From NCBI GenBank assembly GCA_034509925.1, contig CM067537.1, forward strand, positions 5,704,001 through 5,768,000: a DNA stretch of 64,000 bases, read 5' to 3'. A program made the translations under genes and the position numbers. The DNA is from Hirudinaria manillensis. Taxonomy: Eukaryota > Annelida > Clitellata > Hirudinida > Hirudinidae. The notes beneath the pieces were generated by a model, which ran no database searches, was not told the origin of the DNA, and saw only the letters and a program-made list of their open reading frames with translations. Within the stretch, counting starts at the first letter, position 1; each line of letters begins with the position of its first letter. Positions 25,666 through 38,222 of this stretch are shown piece after piece.

Positions 25666-26639
25666 TTGATGTATTTTCCACAATAGTTTCGCTTACAGAT
25701 GTCATGAATAAATTTTAATATCACATTTCCGCGATAACGTCAAGAATGTAAATTTTGCAAATTGAAATCTGATAAATGTTATCAGTTTCGTAAGTAATTG
25801 TTGATTATGTATTTCTTGAATGGCGTTACGTAACCATGCCTCATGGTTTTAATTCCATCCATATGTTGGCATTTAAAGCATTTTGTTTGCTATTTCTAGT
25901 AATTATTGTTATTATTATTATTATTATTATTTAGCTATTTATTTAATTACTAAATAATATTATTATAAATATTTTTAAAGTCAAGTTCCCGGGGATATGA
26001 AAAATGGTCATAAAAGCGTCTAACAAAACACATTAGGCTTTCACGCCTGTGGATCTTCTGCGATTTCTTGGCATTTAAATCTCGTGTACGTGGTTTACAG
26101 GAACATTGCTGATGTAGCATAAAAATGTCTCTTGGTTTATTCTTTTCTAATGATTATTTTGAAGCTGTAGTGCGATTGTTGCAATTTTTATTGCAAATCA
26201 TTGAATTTAATTAGGATAAATGAGGTATTTTTGTGATTTGGTGATTTTTTTTGTAAATGTAATTGTAAAAAAAAAAACATAAACATGATTACATTATGTG
26301 TATAATGATTATTTGATTTATATATATTTAGTGATTAATATGTGTAAATTGCATCATCAATTATTCATTTTAACCATATTTTTATCACCCGATTGGTTTA
26401 TCTGGAACTACAATGAATCTAAATCTTTATTATTTATTAGTTTATTTCATCTGAATCATTGCCGAATAAGCAACTGTCACAGAACAATATCAAATACCTT
26501 TTCCAGGCTTGTAAACGTAAAGACGAATTCATTCGTTTTTCGTTCCTTCACTCATCATAATGACCGTAGCATCATTCTGTGCCCATCATCGATCGAGATG
26601 AAGTTCAAAGTGCATGGGTAACATGGCTCATGGTCACCA

Positions 26640-27125
<486 letters not shown>

Positions 27126-27781
27126 TAAGATGATTATCGAAATGATAAACTCAACGCCGAATGATGAAAACGATTTCGATATTGTCACGTGGTTTGGTTA
27201 TTTTGAATAATTTATTGCTTGTTATTTGAAATTGTTGTGAAACCACAAATCTCAAAATGAAGGCCCAGATGCAACATTTCCTCTAACATTTTTATAAGGA
27301 CATTTTAATCAAGCACATGCGTCAGTGGCACTTGTTTGAATAAATCATGGAATGCACGCCCCAAAATAACACACGGAGCTGATTGATGCCACACGTACGC
27401 TGGTTCCAAAGTCATTCAGAATTCACCGGAAGATTCACTCCATAAATAACGTTTTATTTCAGATTATAATATTTCCGTCCATAATTCATGTTATAAATGC
27501 TTATTTAGGAAGACGGAAAGTCACTTAGATTCATTAAAAAAAGTTGGATTATAAAGTTTCCCTCTCATATAAAGTTGCAACCGAATGAGATCGATATCTC
27601 AGAACAATCTGAAACCACAATCTCAGAAGTATCTAGTCTCACAGTAATCTTTCCATAAATTAATCCTTCCATAAATTAATCAGAATTCATAAAATGATCT
27701 TCCTAGTCTTGAAAAATATTATCGAATAATATCTTAAATAAGTAAAAAATATGAATTGGAAGTATAAGTTAAATGTGAGAG

Positions 27782-27895
27782 TGGAATGAAGAATGTCATG
27801 CCTCGTGTCAAATGCACGGCGGTGATGTGGTTATTTGGATCTCTGAAATCACGCAACCAGGTGATCTTGAAGTTTGTGGACCACGTGTCTGCTAA
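27782..27895 (+). CDS. exon with a C-type-lectin-like segment (right copy)
   Basis: Inverted duplicate of the exon at 13221-13334. The only coding-edge difference is that the first codon is TGG here and CGG in the left copy, so the segment starts WNEECHASCQ and fits the C-type lectin helix slightly better. It ends at TAA (27893-27895) unless it splices at the internal GT. The neighbouring exons are not placed. Confidence 0.35.
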   Translation, partial: WNEECHASCQMHGGDVVIWISEITQPGDLEVCGPRVC

Positions 27896-28744
27896 TCAAC
27901 CTCTGACACTGATTTTTATCGTCTTCCATTCCTTGGATATTTATCTTCTCAGTGTGCCGCACTTTTATTAAGGACTCTAAATGGCCATAGAAGAATATTT
28001 TCATACGCTTTAGAAATATATTCACTTAAAAATAATTTATTTTGTTGATTATTACAAGTAAATATGTTCACCTCTTCACCTTATCTTCCATGCTATTGAC
28101 CCATGTCGTTTTAGCAGTAACCTGAACATGCACTTTGACTAAAGTTCAAATGAGTGCCTTTTCCAGCTAAAGATCTTTAAGAATAATTGTTGTTATGAAA
28201 TTCAAAACAAAAACTTGTAATAACTAATATTATTATTAATAACTAATAATTGGACCATAATAAAGGGTTAAAAACTTAATTTAAAGTTCCACCTAGTAGC
28301 CCGGGAGCATAATCGGGTTTTAATGCATCGATAACCTTAGAGAGAGTTACAAAGCAGAAATATGTTTTCCACATCTTCATTAACGATCATTAACTCTTCG
28401 TGGATAAAGTTCAAAGGAGCACGACCTGCTAGAAACGGTAGAATTGATAGTTTGTAAGGATGTTTACAGTTACACTTTACAACCGATACAAAATTGTTGT
28501 TGTCAAGATGACTTTGTTACAAAAGCGGTGGAGATGCAATTGATTAGTCAAGGTTGCAATGATCATTCAATTAAAAATATACTATTTACATACAATTCAA
28601 TCTCTTGCCTGCCCAATACTAATAGGGGCTTAGAATCACCCAAAACTTCCCGAAACCACCCTCCCATACCCACCCGGCACCTACCAAAGTTCCCCAAACA
28701 TATTTTAAAATCTTGAATTTCGAAATCCATTTACTCCCCGCAAA

Positions 28745-29093
28745 GAAGGAATCCAATCAAATTCAATGAAGTTAATTTCTCAGCAGTGTCCCCAATTCAA
28801 GTTGAAATCGCCAACAGGCAAGAGACAGCGAAACCAATCTTTTATTCTGCACTCTTTCCTTCAGTTTCAATTATTCCCAAGTAACTCGTTCAGTCCTTTG
28901 AAAGTGTCCACAAGTCTGACAACTGTTGCACAGCAGGCAAAGAAATGTCCACCAAGTCGAAGCTGATAATTGATGGTCCGCCAGTAATCGAAGCAGCTGA
29001 TTTCTAGGAAGCTAAGAATGGTATAATACGGAAACATATTCCAGGTCGTATATACACACGTACTTGGATATAGCGATGCTATATATGTAATTC
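28745..29093 (+). pseudogene. duplicated block C, right copy, broken terminal exon
   Basis: The exon corresponding to 12171-12313 spans 28865-29007 on the plus strand behind a matching TTCCTTCAG acceptor. At 28882-28884 it reads TAA where the left copy reads AAA, so the exon is cut after six codons. The rest of the frame up to TAG at 29005-29007 is preserved. Likely a decayed copy, unless an alternative acceptor is used. Confidence 0.45.
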
Positions 29094-29109
29094 AATTTAA
29101 ATCTTATTT

Positions 29110-30945
29110 TGCAATTTATTCGCTAGGGTGTTAAAGCGTTTGCACCTATTCTTGGTGTTTTAATCGCACAATCTTTGCTGCTGCAATTAACAGACCCGCA
29201 TTTCGATCGAACGTTCCCAAGAAGTTTGCATTTCAAAGTCAACTAATTGCTCTTCTGAGCTTTCGAGTCGTCAAATGTGGATCCAGAAAAAGCTGCACGT
29301 CTTTTTCAGGTCGTAAAATGTAACACTTTGTAACTTTAACAACTGGGGAATGTTGTTTTCTGTAAAAAAAAAAAAGAGCCATATCACAATATCTTTAAAA
29401 ATTCGTGTCCCGAGGTCATGTAGATTATTTCGGGTGCGATCTTTTTGTTATGTCATTTGTCACTTCGGATTCTAATTGAGACATGATATTCGAAAAGCCA
29501 AAGTATGAGCGATTAGAGAACAATACAGCATTTCTAGCGCCTGTCTTTGTTTGCCCAGAGCGGTAACATGATTTCTGTTTTATTGACATTCAAATTAATT
29601 TAATTTTCCACTTAGAACAGAAAATAGTCTCAAATTGTTGACAGCTTATCAGTTGGATAATCAACTTTCATGTATACAAACGGATCATATTCACATAGGT
29701 GGACACATGACCCACTTTAAGTTGTTAAAATAAAACTTATTTTACTTGAAACAGTTTATTCCCATATATTATTATAAAATGTTCAGTCGTAGTGGGGCTT
29801 TTTTTTTTCAATATCTTCCCTTTTCCATCTCTCACGCGTTGATGGGAGGAGCCCGCATCCAAGAGATACCAATTTATCATAATTGTTCGATCAGCTGCAC
29901 TGCTCAGATTATTTATGGACGTGGAAAGAAAGTAATCAAAGCATCCACGATTGCTTTGTTTGCATTTTAATAAATAAAAATTGAATGCAATTCAGTAACA
30001 ACCAACGTTAATGTTGGTACCATTTCGTCGGACAATCACTAGAAAGTTGGATTTGCCTTTTAAGACAAGTTTGATTGTTAAATGCCCTTTGAAGTAAACA
30101 GTAACATAATTTACTGACCGAATTACCAAATGATGTGTTTGTAAAGGAATCTATAATTTTCCAAGAGACTGTCCACTGAGAAATACCAAACACAATTGAA
30201 ATAAGGTTGCAAACAAAACATCGACAATTGAAAGTTTCGATCCGAGCTAAAAACTTGAAAGGAAAATCTTCCTGCGCTGAAATGTCCAACTCTCTCGAGA
30301 CGATTGCGTCTAATTGGCAAATGAACCAATAGGAGAACGATTGAAGGTTTTGTCGAGAAGGAGAGATGATGAGAGAGGTGAGAGAGGAGCAAGGCAGGTG
30401 CGCGTTGTTCGAGCAATATTTAAACCCCACTCGGAACCGTGTCGTGTCGGTTGAAGAGTGAGAATTGGTCAATCGGTTGTTTCAATCGCTTGTTTCCTCC
30501 TATCGACTGAATTTTTTTTTAAATGCCAAGTTGATCTGAAGACTTTCGGCAAGTTTTTCCAGAGATATCCTCACGGCAACGAGGATTATTAAGCTATTTC
30601 CGTGAGTTGATTTTTTTAAAAGTTGTTTTTCATAAATATCGACATAATATTAGATATTATTTTTATGTTAAATGAAAATTAAGAACCTGAGTAGTTTGCA
30701 GCAAACTCATTTAAATTTCCGAGTATCTGTCGAAATGACACCATCGCTTTTACAACTAACAATTACATAAACTTGATCGCTTAGTTGATAATAGATGACA
30801 ATCACTTGGATCCTAGCACAACGTACAGATGCTATTACATAAATAGTATTTCGTTAATTTGTATAGGCTAACTTCCTATTCTACTGCCCTACACACTGTG
30901 TTTTTGCATCTCGAATCTTTGGATGCAGTGTTAAGTGTGATGTTC
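29110..30945. other. intergenic, possible distal promoter region
   Basis: No supported gene. A minus-strand open frame of 154 codons (30008-30472) has no start context or splice support, so I leave it uncalled. A purine-rich GAGAGA segment at about 30355-30395 and an AATATTTAAAC element near 30413 occur. Confidence 0.35.
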
Positions 30946-30949
30946 ATTG

Positions 30950-30961
30950 TTTTGGCGCGAA
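30950..30961 (+). promoter_or_regulatory. E2F-like element upstream of the KEN-box gene
   Basis: TTTTGGCGCGAA is a perfect match to the E2F/DP consensus (TTTSSCGC with the symmetric half). It sits in a locally GC-richer stretch (30945-31130) that also has a GT donor candidate (TACTTCG|GTAGGC at about 31109). That fits a non-coding first exon splicing to the acceptor just before 31729. The link to the gene is inferred. Confidence 0.5.
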
Positions 30962-31778
30962 CGTGTGACGCGCTAAACAGATGGCGCTTGTTTGGTCTTC
31001 TGTCATCCTGCGCTGAAACAGACTGACATTCATCCGCGACTTCCATATTTCACTCGGCAACCGATGTTGTCGAATAGAAAGTACGTTGCCTGGAGACGAG
31101 TACTTCGGTAGGCTTGCCGCCACTAAAAGCTTATTTTCCGTCTCGTCATCGTCATCATCGCTGTCGCCATAGGCGTCATCACCAACACAATCGTCACAAT
31201 CGCTATCATCATAGTCGAGGTGCTTTTATATAGAATCATTTAGTTTTATTATATTGTTTCTTATTACTATTTTTTATCATAGACTATTTCATTGTCGATC
31301 TAAAGTAACTGTTATTGTAATTAGCTAATTATAAGCAAATCTTAATTATTAACAAAATACAAATACATCGATATAAGTCCTGCTAAACTCGATAATTGGG
31401 CCCTCATGCAACGTAGATCAACGGTTAATACCAGCGAGATTTTATCAAAAGTCACAGAAAGGACAGATGCAATTGTGGTTTTATTTAAGGCTTGCTTTAT
31501 GCTTGGTTATAATTGGTTTAATAGACTAGCGGAACTTGCAAGTTCCTCCTGGGAGTTTACCTTTGGAAAAGTCCCGAGAGAGACTTGTTCGGATGATGCT
31601 AACAAACATATTACGTAATACTCATTAGGATCATATGTCGGTTATGTAGCTACTTTCTCAAATTTCGACAATTTATATTCAAAATATTTCTTACGATTGA
31701 ATTCATTTTGTGTTTTTTTTTATTTCAGAATTATTGGAGACATTTTGAAAACTTTCTCAATAATTACGCGATTTAAAC

Positions 31779-33362
31779 ATGAAACGTAATCTTAGAAGTC
31801 GACAAAGATACGATGAGGACAAAGAAAACCTGATTCCCGTAGATCTCACGACTGATTTCATATTACCAAAATTCTACCCGAAAAGGGAGAAATTCTTCAC
31901 AAACGTTTTGTGTTCACCTCGTCCGTGTCAGAAGCCGAGAATAAACAAATTGTTTAGCACCGAATACGTCAATGAAGATGAAAACACGACTCAGTTCCAA
32001 AATTCCAAGCCACCGGGAGCGCCTCTGCCATCCAGAAAATCAATAAACGTAGAATCACTGGTAGACATATCCGGGGCGTGGACCGAAAACGTTACGATGC
32101 TCTCAAACTGTGACTTGACCAGCCTGCCGACCCTCCAACTCCAGAAAACTATCTCAGTCAGTGACATCAGTATAATCAAAAAGACTACGAGCCACGAATA
32201 TTGTTCTGAGGACGAACTTGATACGAACTACTTCAACAGCACCTACGGTTATCCACTGCATAGTACGATGAGATCTTTTCCATCTATGTCCGATATTGGT
32301 GCTGGGCTTTTACATGAAGACGTACAGCTCACTTTAGAGCCGACACCTGTTCTCAAGAAGACTGAAAATGCAGTGCTTCAACCAATAGAAACAAATTCTT
32401 GCGTAACTCCTTTTCGAAATCTACAAAATCGGGTCAACAATAAAATAATTACCAATCCATTGGCATTCAGAGTCCACAGAAGTAACAGGAGAGTTAAAAA
32501 AACAGGAAAAGTTTCCTCAAACTTAAGACGGATTGAAAGGATGGAATCAACTCCAGCAACATCCGCCGATATAAGAACCACGTCGACTGCTTGGACGGAG
32601 AGATACGTCGCTGAAGAAACGCCTGTAAAACTAAGCTCCGTTGAGCCCGATATTTTCAAAGAGTTTTTAAAACCGAAATTTCAAGATATTATGGAGCACA
32701 AAAAAATTCCTACCATAGAAAATGTGTATACAAACACGCCAAATATTCCAGAGAAAGTGGTGGACAACCTCCATCTACTGCAAAAGCAAAGAACAGGATT
32801 TCAGGGTTGGTCAGATACCAGAGACGAGACGGTTTTTTCTTCGACGCCTGACAAACTCTGCGAAGAAAAGGACCTTTCATTGACTCTCGTCAGCGAAGCT
32901 TTCTTCGACGAGTCGACACTCAATTCCATCAACTGCATTAGCAATCGTCGCTATCCAGAGCCAGTAGCAGAACCGACAAAATGTCGACAAGCCGTCAATC
33001 GATCGATCCAAACAGAAAGTCCGAACGAGCAACAGAATCGACAACTATTTTCCAATTTCTGGCCACGGCCGTCTCCCATTCCTTGTCAATATTTCAACTT
33101 TCAATCTCTCATGGCCTTTCAGCTTCCACCGAATGAGTTTTTATTCCCACAAAGACTTCCCTGCCCGAGTACAGTGGTGCCTACGAAGAGCCAGAGAACT
33201 ACCTGCACAACAAAACCTTCTGGCAATACACCTAGAACCAGAAATATAAGAAAGAAAATAAGCAAGCGAAAATTCATGGCTGCCAAATTGCTGGCGACCA
33301 ACAATAACAACGATAATGAATTAGTTAAAAATTCTCAATTCTCAATTCTTGCCGTTTTGTGA
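31779..33362 (+). CDS. 527-residue disordered protein with KEN box, putative cell-cycle protein
   Basis: The coding exon starts 50 bases after a strong acceptor (TTTTTTTTATTTCAG, ending about 31728), so the ATG at 31779 is the natural start and the 5' leader is spliced. Codon use is less AT-biased than the flanks. Features: a basic N-terminus, KEN at residues 15-17 (context DEDKENLIP), CDK-type sites such as ETPVKL and STPDKL, TP sites followed by basic residues, a Ser/Thr-rich low-complexity body, and a basic segment near the C-terminus (TPRTRNIRKKISKRKF). No folded domain is recognised. A KEN box marks many substrates of the anaphase-promoting complex. The N-terminal placement recalls securin, but this protein is much longer than typical securins. 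With the upstream E2F-like site, a cell-cycle role is a reasonable inference. AATAAA at 33497-33502 is the likely polyadenylation signal. Confidence 0.8.
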   Translation: MKRNLRSRQRYDEDKENLIPVDLTTDFILPKFYPKREKFFTNVLCSPRPCQKPRINKLFSTEYVNEDENTTQFQNSKPPGAPLPSRKSINVESLVDISGAWTENVTMLSNCDLTSLPTLQLQKTISVSDISIIKKTTSHEYCSEDELDTNYFNSTYGYPLHSTMRSFPSMSDIGAGLLHEDVQLTLEPTPVLKKTENAVLQPIETNSCVTPFRNLQNRVNNKIITNPLAFRVHRSNRRVKKTGKVSSNLRRIERMESTPATSADIRTTSTAWTERYVAEETPVKLSSVEPDIFKEFLKPKFQDIMEHKKIPTIENVYTNTPNIPEKVVDNLHLLQKQRTGFQGWSDTRDETVFSSTPDKLCEEKDLSLTLVSEAFFDESTLNSINCISNRRYPEPVAEPTKCRQAVNRSIQTESPNEQQNRQLFSNFWPRPSPIPCQYFNFQSLMAFQLPPNEFLFPQRLPCPSTVVPTKSQRTTCTTKPSGNTPRTRNIRKKISKRKFMAAKLLATNNNNDNELVKNSQFSILAVL

Positions 33363-33496
33363 TTTTTGACGAAAACTAGTTGCAATGAATGTGATCACTC
33401 GGAAGTGTAATAGTTGTTATTGAATAACATGATTTATAAGTTTTTATTAAATTCACAATTTCGAAATGCAATTTTAGCTTTGGATTCTTGTTTTTC

Positions 33497-33502
33497 AATA
33501 AA
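33497..33502 (+). terminator. polyadenylation signal AATAAA
   Basis: Perfect AATAAA about 135 bp after the stop codon of the KEN-box gene. There are no nearer perfect hexamers on the plus strand. Confidence 0.6.
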
Positions 33503-34349
33503 GAATTCCCTCTCAAATGTCTCATGTTGTCTTCACGTAACAAAAGCAACGTCGTCGGACTTGGTAGACATGAGCTCGCATAGTAAAAATTGATGTCATG
33601 CTGTCGTGCCACAGACTTTTCAAGCCAAACGTTATGATTAAAAAAAAACATACCCTGCCATAATATTTTAAATAGTACTGTATGTCAAAATTTGTTCATG
33701 TTCATATATGTATGTATCCATTGACGCAATCCATAGCTTGAAACAGATCAAACTTTGCCGGTTGTCGTAGAGGTGTTGCAGGCAAACTTAGAAGGCATTT
33801 CAGGGTTTCAGAAGGGAGTTAAGGATGATGGATGATTTTGTGCTAAAGAAAAAGAATACATCGGGATTTTGTCGGAGTTCGGTCGCTCTCCAGCAAGCAG
33901 TTGTTACCCCCTAGCGATTAAAATATAAATAAATATGATAATGTTAATCGTCCTTCACGAAGCAAGGTAAGGCACTAAATTTTAACTGACATAAATAATC
34001 GGAATAATTCTCTATTATTATATAATAATTTTTTTTTCATCAATTTTATCTGTCGTTTTTTTTCTTAGTCATAAAGTATTATTTAAGGTCAGACATCGGC
34101 AAATAGCATTTCTCAAACAGATTATCTTACAATTCTAGTCCGATATTCTAATATTAATGAATCCTAACTTCTGAAATAAAAAACTAAAACTCACAGGCGA
34201 AAAAAATCAGATTGCAAAGCATAAATCAAAGCAGACAACGAGTGCAGAATGAAATAAATTTAAGTTTTTAAATCACTTTTAGTTTTTATTGACGTATCTA
34301 AAATGATTCACCTTTACAGAGGCATTCCGAAATATAAATTCGCATTCAA

Positions 34350-35234
34350 ATGGCAGAATTTAGACGTAGGTACGTGATGGGCAGGGTGAAAATGTTGTTT
34401 TTTGCAGCGGTTTTGGTACACCTTTCGTCATTGTCTGAAAGTTGCCGTAAGTTTTAAAACGAATTTTGACATCATGGGGCATTTATAATGTAATGTAATG
34501 TTAATGTTGATCTATTTACAATATTTAATGATTATAAACTAGATTATCAACTTTATTCAAGAAAATAAAAGAAGTTAATTTTTGTAAACATTTGTTTTCA
34601 AAATATTTCAATCATGTGACATAAAATGCTTTTAATCTCTATAACCTTATCACTTTATAATGATAATTATAATGGTAATGCGTATAATTGAAAACTAATT
34701 CATAACTTTCAGTTTATCCATACTGCACCCAGGTGTGAGTGATTTGGATTGTTTTTGATTCATTTGTAAAAATAACTTTCTTTGATTTGTAGAAAAATTT
34801 CAGATGCCATCGAAAGCTTTGCTGTGAGACATTTATTTTTCTAAAATTATTAATTATTATAATTATTATTATTATTTATTCATACAATTATATATATTAT
34901 AATATTTTAACAGCAATGTTGATCCAGATATAGAAACAGACATTTGGATCAATATCAATTTATTAGATACGAGTTTATTGGAATAAAGCATAAACTTGAA
35001 TATCCTTTATTTTGGCACCTTTATTGACCTTATATTGATTAGAAATTATTTTATAACACAGATGTAAACGCCAATCGTAGCCGCGGATTTATGACGATGC
35101 TGGGGATCAATTGTACAACAGTGATTTAATTTTGATGATTTAAAATATATTATAAAGAAAATGAAGTCACATTTTATTCGCATCCTGTTTTACAGTACTA
35201 CGATTGTTGCAAAATTCACGAAATTGAATGCTGA
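34350..35234 (+). CDS. secreted eight-cysteine peptide, cluster copy A
   Basis: Five exons: 34350-34446 (signal peptide, ends ...SESC), 34713-34732 (YPYCTQ), 34793-34823 (KNFRCHRKLC), 35062-35120 (SRGFMTMLGINCTT) and 35196-35234 (YYDCCKIHEIEC, then TGA). All introns are GT-AG with phases 1, 0, 1, 0. The secreted part has eight cysteines in the order C-C-C-C-C-CC-C, so four disulfides are possible. It is the first of four tandem paralogues, and its last intron is only 75 bp. The alternative Met at codon 10 or 15 is nearer the hydrophobic stretch. The family is not recognised. Such peptides are typically defence, signalling or venom-like molecules, but nothing here decides which. Confidence 0.7.
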
Positions 35235-36857
35235 ACGTCTTAAAGAGGTGCCTTTTTAAAAATTGGTTAAAATTGAAATATACTGTTTTTTTTTCAAGCG
35301 AGTTTACATCTTGTAATGCATAAGACAATTTTCTTTTTACTTTTTAAATCAATCTTTTAAGCATTGGTTTATAATCTTCATTAACTGTTATTATAAAAAT
35401 TCCTCAAACTCCACTTTGGTCGATCCATCAAAGTGTTATATTGGAGAATGTACTCATTACGTATTTAAACCCCAAATAACTTAGAAAAAATATTGAAATG
35501 AAAATTCAGATCTGTCACATTTCTTTTGATTTCAAAGGTTAGCTTTGTTAAATAATTTGTGATTTATAAATGCATTTATACCGCAGATTAAAAAGAAAAT
35601 GATTTTAAAGTCAGGATCTGGAGAAGATAATGTTTCAACAAGTTGCCGATCAGTCTTAACTTTTTGTACAATGCATATCATTTCTGGTTTTTGATTTAAA
35701 TATTATAAGTCTAAAATTAAAATTACAAATAAAATATATTAGATATAATTGAATTTACCAATAAAATTTGTCTTTGCTGTGATAACTGCATCGAACAACA
35801 CGAGTGTTACCAGTCCTAAGTTGCCATTAACATAAATTTAAATTGCTTCCAAAAAGTCTGTCGGCTAGGGTCACTTTTTTAATTGAAGCTTATTTAATAA
35901 AACCTCAGATATAAAAATATGCGGACGGAATTTGTTTTTTGGCTCTGCAACTGCATTCCCCCCAAAGAGGACTATTATTGTTCTCACCCACCTCTCTGAC
36001 CCGCGGTGATCCCAACTTTCAAAATTTCCTGAGTAAAAGTAGTTGAATAGCTCTGGCTTGTATTGTGAGTTAATCTGAAGTATTTTTTTGTTAAACCTGA
36101 ATAAAAATGATCGAAATGGCCATTTCTACGGTACTCGATTTCGTAATGAATTAATATTTGATTTATTGATTGATTAACAAGATTATTCATAATTAATGAA
36201 TCAAGTAATTAATAATTAATTCGACCGATTTATTGTTCCATTTTATCCGATTTAAAATATTACAAGCTCTGAGAGTTGCCATTAAAGCAAAGTAAATATT
36301 AAATTATTTCTTTTACCGCGAAGAATTTGATAACATTTATGAGTGGGTTTAGTGCATTTCATTTTGAAACTAGCAGTTGAAAATAGGTTTTATAAAAATT
36401 TAGCCATAAAATATATATTTATTTAGTCATAATTTCGGAATAAGAAGTTTAACGCGAAGCCCTAATGACATATAACGTAACAATTAGCATCATATCTTTT
36501 GAATAGTGGGACAAAGTGTTATTGCAAAAATTTGTCTCGCGTACTAATCACAATTACACATTAATTGTGGATATAAATTAAATGCAATTAATTATTATAA
36601 ATATAAAATTATTACAAATATTAATTTATGACTGTGAAGTAGTTTGGTCGTTTTCGTGTCGAAATGAAATAAATTTTCTGTCAGAGGAAGACATTCATCA
36701 GTTATTTGTAGCTTTTAATGCCCCAAGCTTCGTTTTGTTTGCTGAAACTCTCTCTGGTTGTTGATGTTGTTGTTGTTGTTTTCATTCACAGGATTGAAAT
36801 CTCAACAAAAATCTTTGCCAAGGAGTGTATAATTGTCTTTCAGTGGAGGAGTGAGGA
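35235..36857. other. spacer between cluster copies A and B
   Basis: AT-rich, no supported gene. Short open frames at 35984-36190 (minus) and 36582-36764 (plus) lack support. Confidence 0.4.
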
Positions 36858-38222
36858 ATGACAGCAACCATGGCAACGGCAAATTCAGTGCTTCTGTTTT
36901 CAATTCTCTTCGGTCAACTTTTTATCTGCTGTAAAAGTTGCAGTTAGTCAATCACAAAAATCTTTTTTTTGTCGCTTGTAAATAGAAATAAAGCCCTTAA
37001 ATTAATAAATTAAATAAAATTTAAATTAAACGAATGATTACACAATGTCTGCCTCGACCAATTTAACCGTTTTACCTTCTTCAGTTGAAAGGCCTTGCAG
37101 AGATGTGAGTGAAGTTCACAATTTTACGAAATAATAAATTAAAACGTAATTCTTTAATTTATTTTAAAGTAAATCTAACAAATTTTGTGAACATAGTTAA
37201 TTTAAATAGTTAATTTAAATGAAATTAGGTCAAGGAAATTAGGTTACTTCTATTTGCCCTTAACCCGTCAATACTGAAAGCTTTATTTAATCTCGATAAT
37301 GTGATGACAGAATTTTTACCAGTGCGTCGGCGACAAATGTCGTGAGAATATTTTTATTTATAATTATTTTTCAAATTAATTACTTAACATCTAATTTACC
37401 GCTTAATTATTAATTAATTGACATTTGTTTAACATTTTATAAAAAAAAATATTGCATGAAATTTTAATTTATATTTTAATTCGAAAAATTCTTCTCAAAG
37501 GAAGCTCAAGAAAGCCATTTTCCTTAAAATTCGTCGAATTTATCAAAATTTATCAAACTAATTCCACTAAAATTATGATTTATTGAATTAATTTCACTCG
37601 TTAATATTAATCCTTATTATTTGTAAACACGCCCGTCAAAAAAACTGTTGGTGAAATATTTAAAATGACTTGAACCTTTTGTCATTCAGTTATCTACAGA
37701 CGTACTTTCATTGGTCACGTGTATTGGGAGGATTTGGGCATTGCATGCGACGACCCTAAAGTGATTCACTTGTTATTTCTTCGAATAATATATTTATTAT
37801 TTCCATTTATTATTTTCATTTATTATATCTATTTATTATTTTCATTTATTATATCTATTTATTATTTCCATTTATTAACTGCATTGGAAATTAACATGTA
37901 TTGAATATATATGATATAAATTATCGTACGTCATTAGCCAATGACATTGTTATTAACATCGAAATGTCTTTGTGATGATATTGATTGAATAATGAATGAA
38001 AATTGAATAATATTTATTAATAGTATTAATTATTTTTTAATTTATTTATTAATATTATCATTATTATAAAGTAGCTTTGTTTTATCGTTACTGATTATAT
38101 TATGAATATTGATAGTATTGGTAACTTCTAAATTTATTATCTCTAATTATATTTCTTCTCGATAGAACATAAGGGTTTGCTGTCAGCATTGCGACAACCA
38201 ATATGTCTTCGGAAAACGATAA
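36858..38222 (+). CDS. secreted eight-cysteine peptide, cluster copy B, possible C-terminal amidation
   Basis: Exons 36858-36942 (signal peptide ending CCKSC), 37085-37104 (ERPCRD), 37311-37341 (NFYQCVGDKC), 37690-37760 (RRTFIGHVYWEDLGIACDD) and 38166-38222 (NIRVCCQHCDNQYVFGKR, then TAA). Phases are again 1-0-1-0, and exons 2 and 3 are exactly 20 and 31 bases as in the other copies. The protein ends in Gly-Lys-Arg, the classic substrate for carboxypeptidase trimming and C-terminal amidation, which would leave an amidated Phe. The exon-4 donor (GTGATT) is weak but identical to that of copy A. An AATAAA near 38370 could end the transcript. Confidence 0.7.

Noticed and set aside
30008..30472. 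154-codon minus-strand frame
   Set aside because: No conserved motif, start context or polyadenylation signal. Its length is unremarkable for the largest chance frames in 64 kb.
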